A stretch of DNA of 64,000 nucleotides from Prosapia bicincta (Eukaryota > Arthropoda > Insecta > Hemiptera > Cercopidae). The notes beneath the pieces are model-generated. The model ran no database searches. It saw nothing but the letters and a program-made list of their open reading frames with translations, and was not told where the DNA came from. This document shows, piece by piece, positions 59,576-64,000 of this stretch (within the stretch, counting starts at the first letter, position 1; every line of letters begins with the position of its first letter). The DNA lies in assembly GCA_036971475.1 (NCBI GenBank), contig JBAIZL010000002.1:22137067-22201066 (forward strand), read 5' to 3'. The position numbers and the translations under genes are program-made.

Positions 59576-60060
59576 CTACATGCGTTATTCGCCAGATATT
59601 AATTTTAGTATGCTAATGTAAATGAAGAATAGCGTTACTGTCTGAAGGGTTCACTCACTCCGCTCGACTGGTATTGATGGACAGCGCATCTCTCCCTTTG
59701 GACAGTTGTTGCACCTATCATTACATTACTTCCACTACCCCCTGCGGTAACTCAGGGTGTCTTCTCATTGTTACAGACTGGCCAGTACGTAGGGTCAAGT
59801 GGGCAACCATAACAGCCCTTTGTCAGTTACGCTTGTTAGAGGATTAAGCCACGGAAGTCTAGGTTTACCTAGGAGAGATATATTACTGTGAACGTCTGAG
59901 GACGTGTGACCGTTACAAAGGCAGGAACTTTCTCACAAGACCCGACAAAACATCGGCCTTCATTATACCTTCCTAATAGTAGGCTTAGATATGTTGCAAA
60001 TTTCAAGCGAAAAAAACATTTTAACCCTATATCTGGCTAGCCTATATTTTATCGGTTCAT
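59576..60060. other. No gene recognised
   Basis: Unique sequence. Confidence 0.3.
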
Positions 60061-60082
60061 AAACCCGTTTAATACTAGCCAG

Positions 60083-62540
60083 AACGTTTTTATCGCCCCC
60101 CGAAAGTCTTATCTCAAGGCATATAACGATACTTGATTATTTAATAAATACATGGAAACATACAAAATTATATAGCCTATAACGTTTTTATCGCCCCCCC
60201 GACAGTCTTATCTCAAGACATATAACGATACTTGATTATTTAATAAATACATGGAAAGATACAAAATTATATAGCCTATAACGTTTTTATCCCCCCCCCC
60301 CGACAGTCTTATCTCAAGACATATAACGATACTTGATTATTTAATAAATTCATGGAAACATACAAAATTATATAGCCTATAACGTTTTTATCGCCCCCCC
60401 CCCCGACAGTCTTATCTCAAGACATATAACGATACTTGATTATTTAATAAATACATGGAAACATACAAAATTATATAGCCTATAACTTTTTTATCGCCCC
60501 CCGACAGTCTTATCTCAAGACATATAACGATACTTGATTATTTAATAAATACATGGAAACATACAAAATTATATAGCCTATAACGTTTTTATCGCCCCCC
60601 GACAGTCTTATCTCAAGACATATAACGATACTTGATTATTTAATAAATACATGGAAACATACAAAATTATATAGACTATAACGTTTTTATCGCCCCCCGA
60701 CAGTCTTATCTCAAGACATATAACGATACTTGATTATTTAATAAATACATGGAAACATACAAAATTATATAGCCTATAACGTTTTTATCGCCCCCCGACA
60801 GTCTTATCTCAAGACATAACGATACTTGATTATTTAATAAATACATGGAAACATACAAAATTATATAGCCTATGACGTTTTTATCGCCCCCCGACAGTCT
60901 TATCTCAAGACATATAACGATACTTGATTATTTAATAAATACATGGAAAGATACAAAATTATATAGCCTATAACGTTTTTATCGCCCCCCGACAGTCTTA
61001 TCTCAAGACATATAACGATACTTGATTATTTAATAAATACATGGAAAGATACAAAATTATATAGCCTATAACGTTTTTATCGCCCCCCGACAGTCTTATC
61101 TCAAGACATATAACGATACTTGATTATTTAATAAATACATGGAAACATACAAAATTATATAGCCTATAACGTTTTTATCGCCCCCCGACAGTCTTATCTC
61201 AAGACATATAACGATACTTGATTATTTAATAAATACATGGAAACATACAAAATTATATAGCCTATAACGTTTTTATCGCCCCCCGACAGTCTTATCTCAA
61301 GACATATAACGATACTTGATTATTTAATAAATACATGGAAACATACAAAATTATATAGACTATAACGTTTTTATCGCCCCCCGACAGTCTTATCTCAAGA
61401 CATATAACTATACTTGATTATTTAATAAATACATGGAAACATACAAAATTATATAGCCTATAACTTTTTTATCGCCCCCCGACAGTCTTATCTCAAGACA
61501 TATAACGATACTTGATTATTTAATAAATACATGGAAAGATACAAAATTATATAGCCTATAACGTTTTTATCGCCCCCCCGACAGTCTTATCTCAAGACAT
61601 ATAACGATACTTGATTATTTAATAAATACATGGAAACATACAAAATTATATAGACTATAACGTTTTTATCGCCCCCCGACAGTCTTATCTCAAGACATAT
61701 AACGATACTTGATTATTTAATAAATACATGGAAACATACAAAATTATATAGCCTATAACGTTTTTATCGCCCCCCGACAGTCTTATCTCAAGACATATAA
61801 CGATACTTGATTATTTAATAAATACATGGAAAGATACAAAATTATATAGACTATAACGTTTTTATCGCCCCCCGACAGTCTTATCTCAAGACATATAACG
61901 ATACTTGATTATTTAATAAATACATGGAAAGATACAAAATTATATAGCCTATAACGTTTTTATCGCCCCCCGACAGTCTTATCTCAAGACATATAACGAT
62001 ACTTGATTATTTAATAAATACATGGAAACATACAAAATTATATAGCCTATAACGTTTTTATCGCCCCCCCCGACAGTCTTATCTCAAGACATATAACGAT
62101 ACTTGATTATTTAATAAATACATGGAAACATACAAAATTATATAGCCTATAACGTTTTTATCGCCCCCCGACAGTCTTATCTCAAGACATATAACGATAC
62201 TTGATTATTTAATAAATACATGGAAACATACAAAATTATATAGCCTATAACGTTTTTATCGCCCCCCGAAAGTCTTATCTCAAGACATATAACGATACTT
62301 GATTATTTAATAAATACATGGAAACATACAAAATTATATAGCCTATAACGTTTTTATCGCCCCCCGACAGTCTTATCTCAAGACATATAACGATACTTGA
62401 TTATTTAATAAATACATGGAAACATACAAAATTATATAGCCTATAACGTTTTTATCGCCCCCCCGACAGTCTTATCTCAAGACATATAACGATACTTGAT
62501 TATTTAATAAATACATTTAAACATACAAAATTATATATAA
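60083..62540. repeat. Homogeneous satellite, 98 bp, about 25 copies
   Basis: Unit: TATAACGTTTTTATCGCCCC, CCGACAGTCTTATCTCAAGA, CATATAACGATACTTGATTA, TTTAATAAATACATGGAAAC, ATACAAAATTATATAGCC. Copies are almost identical; they differ by C-tract length (6 to about 12), GAAAC or GAAAG before ATAC, and AGCC or AGAC. The outermost units are the most diverged. Such homogeneity indicates recent amplification. Confidence 0.97.
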
Positions 62541-63190
62541 CGGTTTTTTCATGCTTCAACACATTTAATTAATGCTAGTTTTTCAATTACGTACATCTTT
62601 TTCACTTTTTTATAAGGTATAACCTTTAAAGGTACACGCTTTTGTAAGATAGGCTATATCAGAGTTACTTTTACCCTGGCCGGGGGGGGGGGGTATTTTA
62701 TCGTATCCCTTGTTATATTTAGATGAAAAGTAATAGAATTCTTTGTCGTTTGGAAAATGTAACATTCTATCAAATTTTCTTTTTAATTGTATTATAGGCT
62801 TTATATATATTCTCTAACTTTTCTTGCTCTACTAAATGTTCTGCGGTATAATTTATTGATAATAATAAGTATAATTTATTGATTTATTCACAAAGTATCA
62901 TGGAATTGCTTGTCACATCTGGGAGAAGTTTTATTTGTTTTAATATTTTCGCATAAAACCTTAAAATTTATAAATTTAATTTAAAATCATAATTATTTGT
63001 ATGTTTTGCTATTTTTATAAAATAATTGTTTAAAAAAATATATTAATGGGATTATATACATAACGTTTAAAATTTCCCAATACAAGGAATCAAAACTTCA
63101 TTTATTTACTTGAAATCAATTGATTTGTCATTTTTCTATTAAAATTATAGTCTAATGGTTCGGTTTTATTTATTCAGGGTAAATTTATTT
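62541..63190. other. AT-rich sequence with a G-run
   Basis: G-run at about 62682-62693. No gene recognised. Confidence 0.35.
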
Positions 63191-63194
63191 TTCT

Positions 63195-63198
<4 letters not shown>

Positions 63199-63251
<53 letters not shown>
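63199..63251. repeat. (AT)n microsatellite
   Basis: Pure AT run. Confidence 0.97.
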
Positions 63252-63256
<5 letters not shown>

Positions 63257-63486
63257 TTACTAAAGCTTTTAAATTTTTAAGTAAAAAAATTAAATTCTGG
63301 GCGTTATTAAAAGTTGACAATGCTGTAAAACAGTAATTTTACTTACTTGAATTGAAAATTTGAAACTATCCTTGTTCCTAGTTTCCAATAATATTTAACA
63401 GTTTGCGAAATATAGTTATATAAATTATAGCATCGTATTAATATATATTAACTTTGCAACACTGTTTTCTTGTATTCACTTATCAA

Positions 63487-63651
63487 TTTCACTATATGTA
63501 CTTAAATAAGAATCTTACTTGGTATTTATGCAGTCCTACTACAAACCCCGGTCAGTGATGCTCGATAATGGAGATACTACGAGTATCAATCTTTGAAAGT
63601 TAACTCGCAGAAATACCAAGTAAGGTGCCTGATTAAGTACATATAGTGAAA
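63487..63651. mobile_element. Small foldback element, about 165 bp
   Basis: The left arm (63487-63532) TTTCACTATATGTACTTAA ... CTTACTTGGTATTT is the inverse of the right arm (63607-63651) AAATACCAAGTAAG ... TTAAGTACATATAGTGAAA. The loop of about 75 bases is unique. An AT microsatellite starts directly after the right arm. Confidence 0.75.

Positions 63652-63654
<3 letters not shown>

Positions 63655-63730
<76 letters not shown>
63655..63730. repeat. (AT)n microsatellite
   Basis: Pure AT run. Confidence 0.97.
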
Positions 63731-63734
<4 letters not shown>

Positions 63735-64000
63735 GCAAGTTTTGATTGGAGTATCCTTGGATCTAGCTTGGCCAAATCTATAACGGTTCCCTTAGACTTT
63801 GCACGCCCTAATACTCTTTTACTTTTAATCCAAGTACAATTTGCATTACATATAGGCCTACCTTTGGCCTCATGGGATCATGCATTTCTTTCCTCCATGG
63901 CCGTTTAAGCCAACTTCTGTCCCCCACAGGTTTCAGTAATTATTGGTATCAATGCATTCCTGGATCATCTTCTGAAGTGGCTTCAGGAAATCAGCATTTT
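63731..64000. other. No gene recognised
   Basis: Unique sequence to the window end; TAGGCCTA at 63853. Confidence 0.3.

Overview
The window reads as arthropod, most likely insect, nuclear DNA: AT-rich, almost gene-free, crowded with simple repeats, tandem satellites and decayed transposons. Signs pointing to an insect are one exon of the COUP-TF/seven-up nuclear receptor gene, a degenerate array of the insect telomere unit TTAGG (read as CCTAA), and Jockey-type LINE debris. A hemipteran is a guess from overall style (very frequent TAGGCCTA octamer, large repeat load); the species cannot be fixed from the sequence.

Only one host gene is supported. On the minus strand, 23764 to 23509 encodes the first 85 residues of a seven-up (svp)/COUP-TF orthologue, ending in the middle of the first zinc finger at a clean GT splice donor. 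Its GC-rich, CpG-containing 5' region lies at about 23765-24620. Positions 1-23508 would therefore be first-intron sequence of svp, and about 24.6-64 kb its upstream flank. No other exon was recognised.

The rest is repeats. At least thirteen tandem arrays (units of about 22, 24, 30, 50, 58, 60, 92, 93, 98, 122, 155, 162 and 270 bp) fill roughly a fifth of the window; the largest are a 155-bp satellite at 28.4-31.7 kb and a very homogeneous 98-bp array at 60.1-62.5 kb. Microsatellites (AC, AT, GA) are long and often compound. A dispersed family with paired CAGCTG boxes occurs about ten times in both orientations. LINE relics lie at 32.5-33.8 kb and 42.7-44.9 kb, each with 5' and 3' parts in opposite orientations. 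A Tc1/mariner-like MITE lies at 11270-11717 and several foldback elements are present.

The most interesting signal is a set of about ten small loci sharing the hammerhead ribozyme core (CUGANGA, stem II, GAAA, very short helix III). Three (20.8, 52.4 and 1.8 kb) also keep a complementary helix I. Three lie in tandem units of about 122 bp and several others lie inside foldback elements, which suggests a family of small ribozyme-bearing, retrozyme- or Penelope-related mobile elements. Self-cleavage is inferred from the fold, not shown.
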